A stretch of DNA of 5,093 nucleotides from CAVUUN01 sp964421755. Lineage in GTDB: Bacteria > Acidobacteriota > UBA6911 > RPQK01. Where the stretch lies: the NCBI GenBank assembly GCA_964421755.1, contig CAYQYP010000231.1, positions 1 through 5,093 of the forward strand, read 5' to 3'. The stretch's first letter is position 1, and each line of letters starts with the position of its first letter. A program made the translations under genes and the position numbers. Below are positions 4,979 to 5,093 of this stretch, one piece after another. The notes under the pieces are model-generated. The model ran no database searches, was not told the origin of the DNA, and worked only from the letters and a program-made list of their open reading frames with translations.

Positions 4979-5093
4979 ACGACATCAGCCCATAACAAGT
5001 CGGTCAATACCTGTGGGCCGAACGCACTTCTTCGACCCTATTTTTAACACCCTCGCTACGCGGCTCTGACGGCGGTTGCCCGAGCACGGCGTG
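4979..5093. other. Unassigned right edge of the window
   Basis: No convincing gene is seen. Two minus-strand frames are open from the window edge, one to a TGA at 5004-5006 (29 codons) and one to a TGA at 4985-4987 (35 codons), but neither peptide looks like a protein end I recognise. The stretch has a T-run within ACCCTATTTTTAACACCCT (5035-5053), where ACCCT occurs twice. It may be further intergenic repeat sequence or the 3' end of an upstream gene such as the missing ATPase; the sequence does not decide this. Confidence 0.3.

Overview
This is a GC-rich bacterial window with densely packed, collinear genes and intergenic gaps that hold inverted repeats. The proteins and the CACGAA/CACGGA-type intergenic repeats resemble those of environmental bacteria such as Planctomycetota, Acidobacteriota or Verrucomicrobiota. 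That placement is an impression from family resemblance, not a proven assignment. I see no rRNA, tRNA, CRISPR array or transposase gene.

Layout: (1) Positions 2-151 (+) hold the last 49 codons of an unrecognised, highly charged protein. (2) A short convergent gap follows, with a 10-bp inverted repeat (171-208). (3) On the minus strand lies a two-gene unit read right to left: a small single-domain cupin (1385-1843), then a Gfo/Idh/MocA-family NAD(P)-dependent oxidoreductase (222-1379), 5 nt apart. (4) A gap of about 370 bp (1844-2211) contains a nested inverted-repeat structure: a 24-bp outer pair at 1891-1914/2182-2205 around a 34-bp inner pair at 1980-2013/2123-2156. It also contains a possible cupin promoter and a 9-bp inverted repeat over the cupin ribosome binding site. 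(5) Also on the minus strand are two paralogous MacB/FtsX-type ABC transporter permeases (4703-3456, then 3459-2212). Both are exactly 415 aa and their stop and start codons overlap by 4 nt. (6) The 390 bp upstream of the permeases (4704-5093) have no convincing gene. They hold a G-quadruplex motif, a 12-bp perfect palindrome and a large imperfect inverted repeat (4794-4859/4910-4978).

How the genes may work together: the permease pair should form the membrane part of a MacB-like, lipoprotein-type or efflux-type ABC transporter. No ATPase or HlyD-like adaptor is encoded here, so those parts must lie outside the window. The cupin and oxidoreductase are translationally close and probably act on the same carbohydrate-like or polyol-like metabolite, but no substrate can be read from the sequence. 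I found no clearly new biological system. The most unusual content is the non-coding repeat architecture, which flanks the transporter operon on both sides and appears to have shaped the promoter of the cupin operon.
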